A stretch of 6,878 bases of DNA from positions 1 through 6,878 of the forward strand of contig CANFLP010000090.1 of assembly GCA_947447835.1 (NCBI GenBank). Reading direction: 5' to 3'. The stretch is from Bacteroidota bacterium. GTDB taxonomy: Bacteria > Bacteroidota > Bacteroidia > Chitinophagales > Chitinophagaceae. The translations under genes were made by a program, and so were the position numbers. Each line of letters starts with the position of its first letter. Position 1 is the stretch's first letter. The notes under the pieces are model-generated. The model searched no databases. It was not told where the DNA came from and saw only the letters and a list, made by a program, of their open reading frames with translations. Of this stretch, positions 1 through 6,001 are shown in pieces.

Positions 1-44
1 AAACTGCACCAAAAACAGTTGTGCTACCGTTACACCATCAGGCA
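1..44 (-). tRNA. tRNA-Gln (anticodon TTG), 5' part only, cut by window edge
   Basis: Read on the minus strand from position 44 down, this is the first ~45 nt of a tRNA. The acceptor 5' strand is TGCCTGA (44-38), followed by T8 G9. The D stem GTGT/GCAC (35-32 with 24-21) closes with a terminal U-G pair around loop AACGGTA. The anticodon stem ACTGT (19-15) pairs with GCAGT (7-3), and the loop is TTTTGGT (14-8). The anticodon TTG (12-10) reads CAA and CAG glutamine codons. U at position 1 is usual for tRNA-Gln. The T arm, the 3' acceptor strand and any CCA lie left of the window, so acceptor pairing cannot be checked. A consensus promoter stands 28 bases upstream. Confidence 0.87.
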
Positions 45-72
45 ATCCCTATGCCATTCTTAGAATGGAGTG

Positions 73-104
73 CAAAAATAGGGGTCAGCACAAAATTTTC
101 CAAA
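73..104 (-). promoter_or_regulatory. Bacteroidota-type promoter for tRNA-Gln
   Basis: On the minus strand, TTTG (104-101) is followed by a 20-base spacer and TATTTTTG (80-73). Both boxes match the Bacteroidota housekeeping consensus TTTG / TAnnTTTG exactly. The predicted transcription start is around 66-69, giving a leader of roughly 23 nt before the tRNA-Gln 5' end at 44. Nothing else on this strand needs a promoter here. It lies in the intergenic space that also precedes the divergent hydrolase gene, for which no equally good promoter was found. Confidence 0.72.
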
Positions 105-179
105 TTTTTATGCCTTTTAAAGTCATTATTATCAATTTATGCTAACTTATGTTGCTATTTATATTACAAAACTTAAACG

Positions 180-860
180 ATGCCATTTATGATGGGTAAA
201 TTATTACTACTAGCCACTTTTGTTGGCTGTCTATTCCTACTTTCTTTTAAAGGGGATAAGAAGAAAAAAGTACTGTTTTTTGGGGATTCAATCACTCAAA
301 TGGGGGTGCAGAAGGGTGGGTATATTGATGTTATGAAGCAGGATCTTATTGCAAAAGGTTTGGCCGACAATTATGAGATTTTAGGTGCTGGAATTGGAGG
401 TAATAAAATTTATGATCTTTACTTACGCATGGATAAGGATGTATTAGAGCAAAAGCCAGATGTTGTTTTTATTTGGGTAGGAGTGAATGATGTTTGGCAT
501 AAAGCAAGCATGGGAACAGGTACAGATTATGATAAATTTGGAAAGTTTTATGACGCTGTTGTTAAGAAATTACAAGTTAATGGCATTAAAGTAATATTAG
601 TAACACCTGCTGCAATTGGTGAGCGTAATGACTATTCAAACGAGCAAGATGGAGATTTAAATTTATATAGCAGCTGGATTAGAAAGTACGCTGCCGACAA
701 CACATTAGGTCTTGTAGACTTGAGAAAAGCCTTTCATGATTATAGTGTAGCCAATAATCCTAAAAACGAAGATAGAGGGGTTTTAACTACAGATAGAGTG
801 CATTTAAATGAAAAAGGGAATGCCTTTGTAGCAGCAGAAATGTGGAAAGCAATTCAGTAG
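180..860 (+). CDS. SGNH/GDSL-family hydrolase, exported or membrane-anchored
   Basis: A 226-residue esterase/lipase-type hydrolase of the SGNH superfamily; the substrate cannot be told from sequence. Block I is GDSIT at 35-39 with nucleophile Ser37. The oxyanion glycine lies in the GAGIGGN stretch (69-75). Block III is GVND (101-104) with Asn103. Block V is DRVH with Asp205 and His208 completing the triad. The N-terminus has a short positive region and a hydrophobic core (8-23), then a lysine-rich stretch (24-30), so it looks like a signal peptide or anchor. Cys17 in FVGC is a poor lipobox because hydrophobic residues continue after it. No SD decides among ATG at 180, 189 and 192; 189 or 192 would give a more typical signal peptide. 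It stands alone, diverging from tRNA-Gln and converging on tyrS. Other homes for such proteins are acetylxylan esterases, rhamnogalacturonan esterases and TesA-like lipases. Confidence 0.9.
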   Translation: MPFMMGKLLLLATFVGCLFLLSFKGDKKKKVLFFGDSITQMGVQKGGYIDVMKQDLIAKGLADNYEILGAGIGGNKIYDLYLRMDKDVLEQKPDVVFIWVGVNDVWHKASMGTGTDYDKFGKFYDAVVKKLQVNGIKVILVTPAAIGERNDYSNEQDGDLNLYSSWIRKYAADNTLGLVDLRKAFHDYSVANNPKNEDRGVLTTDRVHLNEKGNAFVAAEMWKAIQ

Positions 861-903
861 TTGAATAATGCTAATTTAAATATTAGATACTAGTTTATTA
901 ATT

Positions 904-940
904 AAAAAAGCCTCCTATCAATTAGTTAGGAGGCTTTTTT
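904..940. terminator. Bidirectional intrinsic terminator between SGNH hydrolase and tyrS
   Basis: The GC core GCCTCCT (910-916) pairs perfectly with AGGAGGC (928-934). It is flanked by six A (904-909) and six T (935-940), so the arms form 13 continuous pairs around an 11-base loop. The T tract follows the stem on either strand. It therefore serves both the plus-strand hydrolase (stop at 860) and the minus-strand tyrS (stop at 963). Confidence 0.92.
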
Positions 941-962
941 GTGCGTTCAATATTTTTTATAA

Positions 963-2246
963 TTAGTTTGCGACTACTAAATAATAATTTTTCTTTCCTT
1001 TTTGAATTAACATGTATTTGCCTTGTAATAATTGTGTAGTCGTTACAGTGGTAAACTCCGTATTAATTTTTTCTTTATTAATGCTCAAACCACCAGCCTG
1101 CCACATTTTGCGGGCTTCCCCTTTACTTGGAAAAATTTGAGTGTCTGCTAATAAGCTTACTAAGTCATAGCCTTCTTCTAATTGTGCAAAAGAAACATTC
1201 ACTGTAGGTACCCCTTCCATTACTTGCAATAATTGCTCCTCGTTTAAAGACTGTAAAACCTCGGTTGTGGCATTGCCGAATAAAATTTCTGTTGCACGAA
1301 TTGCGAAATTTAAATCTTCTTCACTATGCACCAACTTAGTTAATTCAGCTGCTAAAGCTTTTTGTAAAGTTCTTAATTGCGGAGCAGTTGTGTGTTCTGC
1401 AATCAATGCATCGATTGTTGTAGGATCTAATAAAGTAAATATTTTAATCCATTTAGTTGCATCTTCATCACTTGAATTTAACCAGAATTGATAAAATTGA
1501 TAAGGAGATGTTTTCTTTGCATCTAACCATACATTTCCTTTTTCAGTCTTACCAAATTTTCCTCCATCCGCCTTTGTAATTAACGGGCAAGTAAATGCAA
1601 AAGCTTCACCACCAGTTTTACGACGTATTAATTCGGTACCTGTTGTGATATTGCCCCATTGATCACTACCACCCATTTGTAGCTTACAATTTTTGTTTTG
1701 ATACAACCAATAAAAGTCATAGCCTTGAACCAATTGATAAGTAAATTCTGTGAAGCTCATTCCTGAATCACCTTCAATTCTTTTCTTCACGCTATCCTTT
1801 GCCATCATGTAGTTTACGGTAATATGCTTACCTACATCTCTGATAAAATGTAAGAAACTAAAATCCTTAAACCAATCATAGTTGTTAACTAGTTCAGCTG
1901 CATTTTTAGCACCACTATTAAAATCTAAAAAATGAGATAACTGTTTTTTTACACCAGCAATGTTAAATGCTAAAGTTTCTTCACTTAATAAATTACGCTC
2001 TTCACTTTTTCCACTAGGATCGCCCACCATACCTGTTGCACCACCTACTAAAGCAAATGGCTTGTGCCCTGCTTTTTGTAAATGCACCAATAATAAAATA
2101 GGAACCAAGCTTCCAATATGTAAACTATCCGAAGTAGGGTCAAATCCGATATAACCAGATACCATCTCTTTTTCAAACAATTCCTCAGTGCCTGGCATAA
2201 TATCTTGAATCATACCTCTCCAGCGTAGTTCTTGTACTAATGTCAT
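963..2246 (-). CDS. tyrS: Tyrosyl-tRNA synthetase (TyrRS)
   Basis: A class I aminoacyl-tRNA synthetase that charges tRNA-Tyr with tyrosine using ATP, in the cytoplasm. The 427 residues match the usual bacterial length of about 420. The Rossmann catalytic domain carries the HIGH-type signature HIGS at 43-46. It continues with the nucleotide-site region VGGATGMVGDPSGK (67-80), the tyrosine-site motif YQLVQGYDFYWL (170-181) and GGSDQWGN (192-199). The KMSKS loop is KFGKT (230-234), the form found in the E. coli-like TyrRS class. The C-terminus from about 353 contains an S4-like RNA-binding domain (FPSKGEARKM...GGLSIN from 372) that holds the long variable arm of tRNA-Tyr. The start ATG lies just ahead of the usual QELRWRG opening; no SD is present. 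It appears monocistronic, with the shared terminator downstream. Its substrate, tRNA-Tyr, lies at the right end of the window in a separate transcription unit. Confidence 0.98.
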   Translation of the reverse strand: MTLVQELRWRGMIQDIMPGTEELFEKEMVSGYIGFDPTSDSLHIGSLVPILLLVHLQKAGHKPFALVGGATGMVGDPSGKSEERNLLSEETLAFNIAGVKKQLSHFLDFNSGAKNAAELVNNYDWFKDFSFLHFIRDVGKHITVNYMMAKDSVKKRIEGDSGMSFTEFTYQLVQGYDFYWLYQNKNCKLQMGGSDQWGNITTGTELIRRKTGGEAFAFTCPLITKADGGKFGKTEKGNVWLDAKKTSPYQFYQFWLNSSDEDATKWIKIFTLLDPTTIDALIAEHTTAPQLRTLQKALAAELTKLVHSEEDLNFAIRATEILFGNATTEVLQSLNEEQLLQVMEGVPTVNVSFAQLEEGYDLVSLLADTQIFPSKGEARKMWQAGGLSINKEKINTEFTTVTTTQLLQGKYMLIQKGKKNYYLVVAN

Positions 2247-2262
2247 TTTGTAATACTTTCGG

Positions 2263-2270
2263 CAAATTTA
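2263..2270 (-). promoter_or_regulatory. -7 box of probable tyrS promoter
   Basis: On the minus strand this reads TAAATTTG, an exact match to TAnnTTTG, 16 bases before the tyrS ATG. It implies a leader of only about 10-12 nt. No TTTG was found at the expected distance upstream, so the promoter rests on the -7 element and its position. Confidence 0.45.
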
Positions 2271-2285
2271 ACTACTAAAAAGCAA

Positions 2286-2293
2286 TATTTTTG
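2286..2293 (+). promoter_or_regulatory. -7 box candidate for the RDD gene, almost touching the start codon
   Basis: TATTTTTG matches TAnnTTTG exactly and ends 4 bases before the ATG at 2298. If used, transcription would begin at or within a few bases of the start codon, giving a leaderless or near-leaderless mRNA. No TTTG element stands about 20 bases upstream. In this AT-rich stretch the match could be accidental. Confidence 0.33.
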
Positions 2294-2297
2294 CATC

Positions 2298-2693
2298 ATG
2301 AACCCAACAACTCGCACAATTGGTGAAGGAACTAGGATAATGCACTTTTTTTTAGACACCATTTTTATCTGTATCCTAAGCTATATTATCTACGAATGGT
2401 ATAATTTTTATGTGCTTTATTGGCATTATAAGCCATTCCGATATGGGTATTTTTTCTTTGCTACCACTTGGGCCTACACTTTCTTATTTGAGCTATTATT
2501 TTGTCAGACACCTGCAAAAATGATCACTAAAACAAAAGTGTGTAGCCTTGATGGGAGCCGTCCTAATATCGTACAATTCTTAATTCGTGCAACGCTTAGA
2601 ACCTCGTTGGTTACTATGTTTGGTTTGGCTTGGAACGATCAACCTTTGCATGATACTTTTTCTAAAACAGTTTTGGTTTCTACGCGCGCGTAA
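2298..2693 (+). CDS. Small RDD-family integral membrane protein
   Basis: A 131-residue protein of the RDD domain family, whose members are mostly uncharacterised small inner-membrane proteins (a few are linked to ion transport). The family's namesake residues are visible: Arg13 and Asp20 around the first membrane segment (GTRIMHFFLDTIF), then Asp119 in LHDTFSKTVLV near the end. Between them are the signature-like QTPAKMITKTKV (70-81; the common G of PGK is A here) and LIRATLR (95-101). Hydrophobic segments lie at about 16-34 and 48-69, with a weaker third at about 92-111. The start at 2298 is preferred over ATG 2340 because the latter would remove Arg13. It diverges from tyrS across 51 bp and precedes hscA in the same direction by 62 bp, with a separate -7 box between them, so co-transcription is uncertain. 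No specific function is inferred. Confidence 0.85.
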   Translation: MNPTTRTIGEGTRIMHFFLDTIFICILSYIIYEWYNFYVLYWHYKPFRYGYFFFATTWAYTFLFELLFCQTPAKMITKTKVCSLDGSRPNIVQFLIRATLRTSLVTMFGLAWNDQPLHDTFSKTVLVSTRA

Positions 2694-2734
2694 ATCATTC
2701 CTTAATTCGCAACCCTTAATAATAGGGGTAAATG

Positions 2735-2742
2735 TACATTTG
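2735..2742 (+). promoter_or_regulatory. -7 box of probable hscA promoter
   Basis: TACATTTG matches TAnnTTTG exactly and ends 13 bases before the hscA ATG, implying a leader of roughly 5-10 nt. A -33 TTTG is not evident in the 19-21 base window upstream. It lies in the 62-bp gap after the RDD gene, which contains no terminator, so hscA could also receive read-through. Confidence 0.4.
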
Positions 2743-2755
2743 TAAAATTTTTTGA

Positions 2756-4621
2756 ATGGCTAAGATTGGTATTAATATTGCTACTGGTAGTTTGCAACAG
2801 GCAGAAATGATTGTGGGTATTGACTTAGGAACTACTAATAGCTTAGTGGCTATTATACATCCTGATACAAAACAACCCACTGCATTAAAGGAGTTTGATG
2901 GTAGTAGCATTGTGCCAAGTGTGGTGCACTTTGACGAGTACGGAAATGTAGAAGTAGGAGAGCGTGCAAAACCTTATTTAGAATCAGATCCGAAAAATAC
3001 CATTTTTAGCGCCAAGCGATTAATGGGGAAAAGTTATAAGGATATTCAAACGCATCAAGATTTTTTCGCGTACAAAATAATTGACGATAACACAGAAAGT
3101 TTAGTAAAAGTACAGGTTGGAAATAAATTTTATTCTCCAATTGAATTGAGTTCTTTTATTTTAGAAGAATTAAAAAAACGTGCCGAACATATTTTAAAAA
3201 CACCCGTAACAAAAGCGGTAATTACAGTACCTGCTTATTTTAACGATGCGCAAAGACAAGCAACACGTGATGCAGGAAAACTAGCAGGATTAGATGTATT
3301 ACGTATCATCAATGAACCAACAGCAGCAAGCCTTGCATACGGATTGGGTTTAAATCCAACAGAGGAAAAAACAATCGCAGTTTATGATTTAGGAGGCGGA
3401 ACATTTGACATTTCTATCTTAAGAATTGCTAATGGGATATTCGAAGTTTTAAGTACCAATGGAGATACTTATTTAGGAGGCGATGATTTAGACAGAGCTA
3501 TTATTGAATATTGGATGAAGCAATGGTCTATAGATAATTTAGATCAGCACACAGCATTAAAACAACAACTTAGATTAGCAGCAGAAAAAGCAAAAATTCA
3601 TTTATCTAATAATGCAATTTTTGAAACAGAATTTGCAGGTGAAAAGATTTCTATCACTAAAGAAGTTTTCGAATCTTTAGTACAGCCAATTGTTGACAGA
3701 ACTATGGACTGTTGTCGCAACGCCATGAAGGACGCCGGTTTACAAGTATCTAATATTAATACGGTTTTAATGGTTGGAGGGAGTACAAGGGTTCCATTGG
3801 TTAAAAAAACAGTAGGTGCATTTTTTAATCAGGAAGTAAATGATTCAGTAAATCCGGACGAAGTTGTTGCATTAGGTGCAGCCGTTCAAGCAGATATATT
3901 AGCAGGAAATAATCAGTCCATGTTGTTATTAGACATTACACCATTGAGTTTAGGAATTGAAACCATGGGTGGATTGATGGATGTATTACTTCCAAGAAAT
4001 GCAAAAATTCCAACTAAAGCAGGTAGACAATATACGACTCAAAAAGATGGGCAATCTGGAATTCAAATTGCTGTATATCAAGGTGAGCGTGATTTAGTAA
4101 AAGACAACCGTAAGCTAGGAGAGTTCACATTAACAGGCATTCCAGCAATGCCAGCAGGACTGCCTAAAGTAGATGTTAGTTTCTTAATTAATGCGGATGG
4201 TATTTTACAGGTAAGTGCAAAAGAATTAAGAAGTGGAGTTTCTCAAAGCATTGACATTAAACCTCAATATGGTTTAACAGACGAGGAAGTGGAGCAAAGA
4301 TTAATGGATAGTATCACACATGCCAAAGAAGATATTGCAACCAGAGCTTTGGTGGAAGCAAGAACCGAAGCGGAGCAAATGTTGGCAGTTACCGAAAAGT
4401 TTTTGACTAAAAATGCATCCATTTTGACTAAGGAGGAGTTGACAACATCTGCAAATGCGATGCAGGCCCTTCAATTAGCTATCACCATGGAAGACAAGAA
4501 CTTAATTCAGGCCAAAACCGAGGAATTGAACGATATAACACGCCCGTTTGCCGAGCGCGCCATGGATCAAGCTATATCCGGAGCCCTAAGGGGAAAGGAT
4601 ATCCAAGATAAAAACTTCTAG
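2756..4621 (+). CDS. hscA: Hsp70-family chaperone HscA (Fe-S cluster assembly type)
   Basis: A 621-residue ATP-dependent cytoplasmic chaperone. The nucleotide-binding domain carries the three Hsp70 signatures: GIDLGTTNS (21-29), VYDLGGGTFDISIL (209-222) and VLMVGGSTRVPLV (337-349). The interdomain linker MLLLDI is at 389-394, followed by the substrate-binding domain and the helical lid. Several features fit HscA rather than DnaK. About 18 residues precede GIDLGTTNS, against about 4 in DnaK. The segment after GGDDLD (241-246) is shorter. HscA-like wording includes AVQADILAGN, IKPQYGLTDEEV and a C-terminus AMDQAISGALRGKDIQD instead of the DnaK acidic EEV tail. In Proteobacteria HscA works with the J-protein HscB to release Fe-S clusters from IscU. 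Here no hscB, iscU, fdx or suf gene is adjacent. Met18 would be an alternative start but would remove the family's N-terminal extension. No terminator follows; the rpsU promoter begins 4 bases after the stop. Confidence 0.93.
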   Translation: MAKIGINIATGSLQQAEMIVGIDLGTTNSLVAIIHPDTKQPTALKEFDGSSIVPSVVHFDEYGNVEVGERAKPYLESDPKNTIFSAKRLMGKSYKDIQTHQDFFAYKIIDDNTESLVKVQVGNKFYSPIELSSFILEELKKRAEHILKTPVTKAVITVPAYFNDAQRQATRDAGKLAGLDVLRIINEPTAASLAYGLGLNPTEEKTIAVYDLGGGTFDISILRIANGIFEVLSTNGDTYLGGDDLDRAIIEYWMKQWSIDNLDQHTALKQQLRLAAEKAKIHLSNNAIFETEFAGEKISITKEVFESLVQPIVDRTMDCCRNAMKDAGLQVSNINTVLMVGGSTRVPLVKKTVGAFFNQEVNDSVNPDEVVALGAAVQADILAGNNQSMLLLDITPLSLGIETMGGLMDVLLPRNAKIPTKAGRQYTTQKDGQSGIQIAVYQGERDLVKDNRKLGEFTLTGIPAMPAGLPKVDVSFLINADGILQVSAKELRSGVSQSIDIKPQYGLTDEEVEQRLMDSITHAKEDIATRALVEARTEAEQMLAVTEKFLTKNASILTKEELTTSANAMQALQLAITMEDKNLIQAKTEELNDITRPFAERAMDQAISGALRGKDIQDKNF

Positions 4622-4624
4622 AAA

Positions 4625-4655
4625 TTTGGTTATTTCAACAAGAATAGTATCTTTG
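4625..4655 (+). promoter_or_regulatory. Consensus promoter of rpsU
   Basis: TTTG (4625-4628), a 19-base spacer and TATCTTTG (4648-4655) match both Bacteroidota promoter boxes exactly. It starts right after the hscA stop codon. Transcription would begin at about 4659-4663, giving rpsU a leader of about 85 nt, far longer than those implied for the other genes in the window. Confidence 0.78.
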
Positions 4656-4661
4656 CCGTCC

Positions 4662-4703
4662 AATTTCCCTTCACCTTTTAATAATTTAAAGGTTTGGAAA
4701 ATT
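4662..4703 (+). promoter_or_regulatory. Hairpin in the rpsU 5' leader
   Basis: The outer stem AATTTCC (4662-4668) pairs with GGAAAATT (4696-4703) with one bulged A. The inner stem ACCTTT (4673-4678) pairs perfectly with AAAGGT (4688-4693). An internal loop of CTTC against TT separates them and the apical loop is 9 bases. It would form at the very 5' end of the rpsU transcript. The inner 5' arm ACCTTTT could alternatively pair with the SD at 4732-4738. The pairing is read by eye; folding energy was not computed. Confidence 0.42.
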
Positions 4704-4730
4704 AATTTTAATTTTTTTTCAAAAACGCCT

Positions 4731-4738
4731 GAGGAGGT
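4731..4738 (+). promoter_or_regulatory. Strong Shine-Dalgarno sequence of rpsU
   Basis: GAGGAGGT contains AGGAGGT (4732-4738), fully complementary to the 16S anti-SD core ACCUCCU, with the preceding G able to add a G-U pair. AGGAGG ends 8 bases before the ATG at 4746, an optimal spacing. It is the only convincing SD in the window and it fixes the start codon: the open frame extends upstream to a TTG at 4626, but that extension would pass through promoter, leader and SD. Confidence 0.92.
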
Positions 4739-4745
4739 ATATATT

Positions 4746-4943
4746 ATGTTAATTATAGATTCAAAAGACTGCGAAAACATCGACAAAGCGCTTAAAAAGT
4801 ACAAGAAGAAATTCGAAAAAAGTAAGACTTTAGTGAACTTACGTGCTCGTCAAGCATTCGTGAAACCATCTGTTAAACGTCGTTTCCAAGTATTGAAAGC
4901 GATATACAAGCAACAGATTTTCAGCGGTAAAATCGAGAGATAG
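4746..4943 (+). CDS. rpsU: 30S ribosomal protein bS21
   Basis: A 65-residue small-subunit protein, highly basic as expected for bS21. It opens MLIIDSKDCENIDKALKKYKKK, continues through LRARQAFVKPSVKRR (about 32-46), and ends in a basic helix; length and pattern match the Bacteroidota form. bS21 sits on the 30S platform near the 16S 3' end. In published Flavobacterium ribosome structures, bS21 with bS18 and bS6 holds the anti-SD out of reach, which explains why most genes in the phylum lack SDs. The gene has its own consensus promoter, a structured leader and a strong SD, and is followed by two tandem terminators, so it appears to be an independently regulated single-gene unit. Family knowledge plus the SD suggests autogenous control: ribosomes short of bS21 would have a free anti-SD and translate rpsU preferentially. 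Confidence 0.97.
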   Translation: MLIIDSKDCENIDKALKKYKKKFEKSKTLVNLRARQAFVKPSVKRRFQVLKAIYKQQIFSGKIER

Positions 4944-4970
4944 TATTAATACCTTACTCCAAACATATTT

Positions 4971-5003
4971 AAGACCTAGCTTCATCGCTGGGTCTTTTTT
5001 TTT
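4971..5003 (+). terminator. First rpsU terminator
   Basis: AAGACCTAGC (4971-4980) pairs with GCTGGGTCTT (4987-4996), ten pairs including one G-U, around the loop TTCATC. It is followed by an uninterrupted T run to 5003. It lies 27 bases after the rpsU stop codon and is a textbook intrinsic terminator. Confidence 0.92.
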
Positions 5004-5006
5004 CTT

Positions 5007-5033
5007 AAGACCCTTTCCCTCGGGTCTTTTTTT
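5007..5033 (+). terminator. Second, tandem terminator between rpsU and xer
   Basis: AAGACCC (5007-5013) pairs perfectly with GGGTCTT (5022-5028) around an 8-base loop, followed by T through 5033. It starts 3 bases after the first terminator's T run and its arms nearly repeat those of the first. It ends 18 bases before the xer start codon, so xer probably depends on a promoter squeezed into this gap or on leak-through. Confidence 0.85.
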
Positions 5034-5035
5034 AT

Positions 5036-5043
5036 TATCTTTA
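5036..5043 (+). promoter_or_regulatory. Possible -7 box for xer
   Basis: TATCTTTA differs from TAnnTTTG only at the last base and ends 8 bases before the xer ATG at 5052. No good -33 element is visible because the second terminator fills the upstream space. If used, the leader would be only a few bases long. Confidence 0.25.
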
Positions 5044-5051
5044 GTATAGTA

Positions 5052-5951
5052 ATGTCAACGCAAACCCGCTATACACCACTCAATGCATTCTTAGCTTATC
5101 TTCAATTTGAGAAGCGTTACTCTATTCATACCATCACGGCATATTCAAACGACCTGGTTCAGTTTTTTGATTTTGTGGAAACACAATACGAGGGAATCCC
5201 TTTCGCTCAAATAACAGGTACCATAGTTAGATCCTGGCTAGCAAATATGAAGGAAGATGAAATGACAGGGAAAACATTGAATCGTAAAATTTCCTCCTTA
5301 AAATCTTTCTTTAAATACCAAATTCAACAAGGGCAATTGGTTAAGAGCCCAATGGAAACAGTTATTAGCCCTAAAATTAGTAAGCGATTGCCTGCATTTG
5401 TTGCCGAAAATGATATGGAGCAGCTGCTGGTAAATTTAGAATTTGCAGAAGGGTGGAAGGGGTATACTGAAAAAATGGTGATACAGCTTTTTTATGCTAC
5501 TGGAATGCGTTTAAGCGAGTTGATACAAAGCAAAGAAAATCAGTTGGATATTTCAAAAAGAATCATCAAGGTATTAGGAAAGGGGAATAAGGAAAGAATA
5601 CTTCCAATTAGCCCTGATTTAGCTGCTGAGTTAAAAAAATATATAGCCGAAAAGCCAACTGAAGCCAATGGAAATCCTCACTTATTTGTTACTGAAAAAG
5701 GCAAGGCATTACAGCCTAGGGCAGTGTATACTTTTGTGAAATTTTATTTATCACAAGTAACCACTTTGCAAAAGAAAAGTCCACACGTGTTAAGACATAG
5801 CTTTGCCACACATTTAATGAATAATGGGGCAGATTTAAATGCAGTTAAAGAACTACTAGGCCATGCAAGCCTTGCTGCCACTCAGGTATACACACATAAC
5901 ACCATCGAAAAGTTAAAAGAAGTGTTTGCTAAGGCGCACCCCAAAGCCTAA
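5052..5951 (+). CDS. Xer-type tyrosine recombinase (XerC/XerD-like)
   Basis: A 299-residue site-specific recombinase, the length of XerC and XerD (about 298). The N-terminal SAM-like core-binding domain spans about 8-95 (FLAYLQFEKRYSIHTITAY, then TLNRKISSLKSFFKY). The C-terminal catalytic domain has every active-site residue: Arg153 in GMRLSEL, Lys177 in GKGNKER, His245 and Arg248 in HVLRHSFATHL, His271 in LLGHASL, and nucleophile Tyr280 in TQVYTH. Family members resolve chromosome dimers at dif with FtsK. Several Xer paralogues exist in Bacteroidota, so XerC or XerD cannot be assigned from sequence alone. The C-terminal pattern and a position between rpsU and hpf suggest a housekeeping copy rather than a mobile integrase: there are no att-like repeats or phage genes, and base composition resembles its neighbours. 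No SD; the start follows two tandem terminators closely. Confidence 0.95.
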   Translation: MSTQTRYTPLNAFLAYLQFEKRYSIHTITAYSNDLVQFFDFVETQYEGIPFAQITGTIVRSWLANMKEDEMTGKTLNRKISSLKSFFKYQIQQGQLVKSPMETVISPKISKRLPAFVAENDMEQLLVNLEFAEGWKGYTEKMVIQLFYATGMRLSELIQSKENQLDISKRIIKVLGKGNKERILPISPDLAAELKKYIAEKPTEANGNPHLFVTEKGKALQPRAVYTFVKFYLSQVTTLQKKSPHVLRHSFATHLMNNGADLNAVKELLGHASLAATQVYTHNTIEKLKEVFAKAHPKA

Positions 5952-5981
5952 TCTTTGTCAGGCAATCCATAAGCCTAAAAT

Positions 5982-6001
5982 GACTAGACTCATTGCTAGT
6001 C
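5982..6001 (+). repeat. Inverted repeat after xer, possibly a weak terminator
   Basis: GACTAG (5982-5987) and CTAGTC (5996-6001) pair perfectly around the 8-base loop ACTCATTG. The following sequence, TTAAAGTTTT, is only moderately T-rich. It lies 30 bases after the xer stop. The rest of the 178-bp xer-hpf gap shows no gene, only a possible -7 box close to hpf. Confidence 0.35.

Noticed and set aside
2247..2297. T-box or other aminoacylation-sensing riboswitch ahead of tyrS
   Set aside because: The space is only 51 bp and the likely -7 box leaves a leader of about 12 nt, too short for such a structure.
4626..4745. Upstream in-frame extension of rpsU to a TTG at 4626, giving a 105-residue protein
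   Set aside because: The extra 40 codons run through the rpsU promoter, leader hairpin and SD, and bS21 proteins are about 65 residues. The strong SD fixes the start at 4746.
4586..4804. Minus-strand open frame of 72 codons across the hscA end and rpsU start
   Set aside because: It is a shadow frame over a promoter, leader and two well-identified genes, with no recognisable protein features.
5052..5951. Xer-type gene as the integrase of a genomic island inserted near the tRNA genes
   Set aside because: No direct repeats of the tRNA ends, no mobile or phage genes and no composition shift; flanking genes are housekeeping.
38..5968. TCAGGCAATCC occurs both at the tRNA-Gln 5' end (38-48) and just after xer (5958-5968), suggesting a possible attachment-site remnant
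   Set aside because: An 11-base repeat is expected several times by chance in 6.9 kb, similarity stops outside it, and the rest of a tRNA end is absent near 5958.
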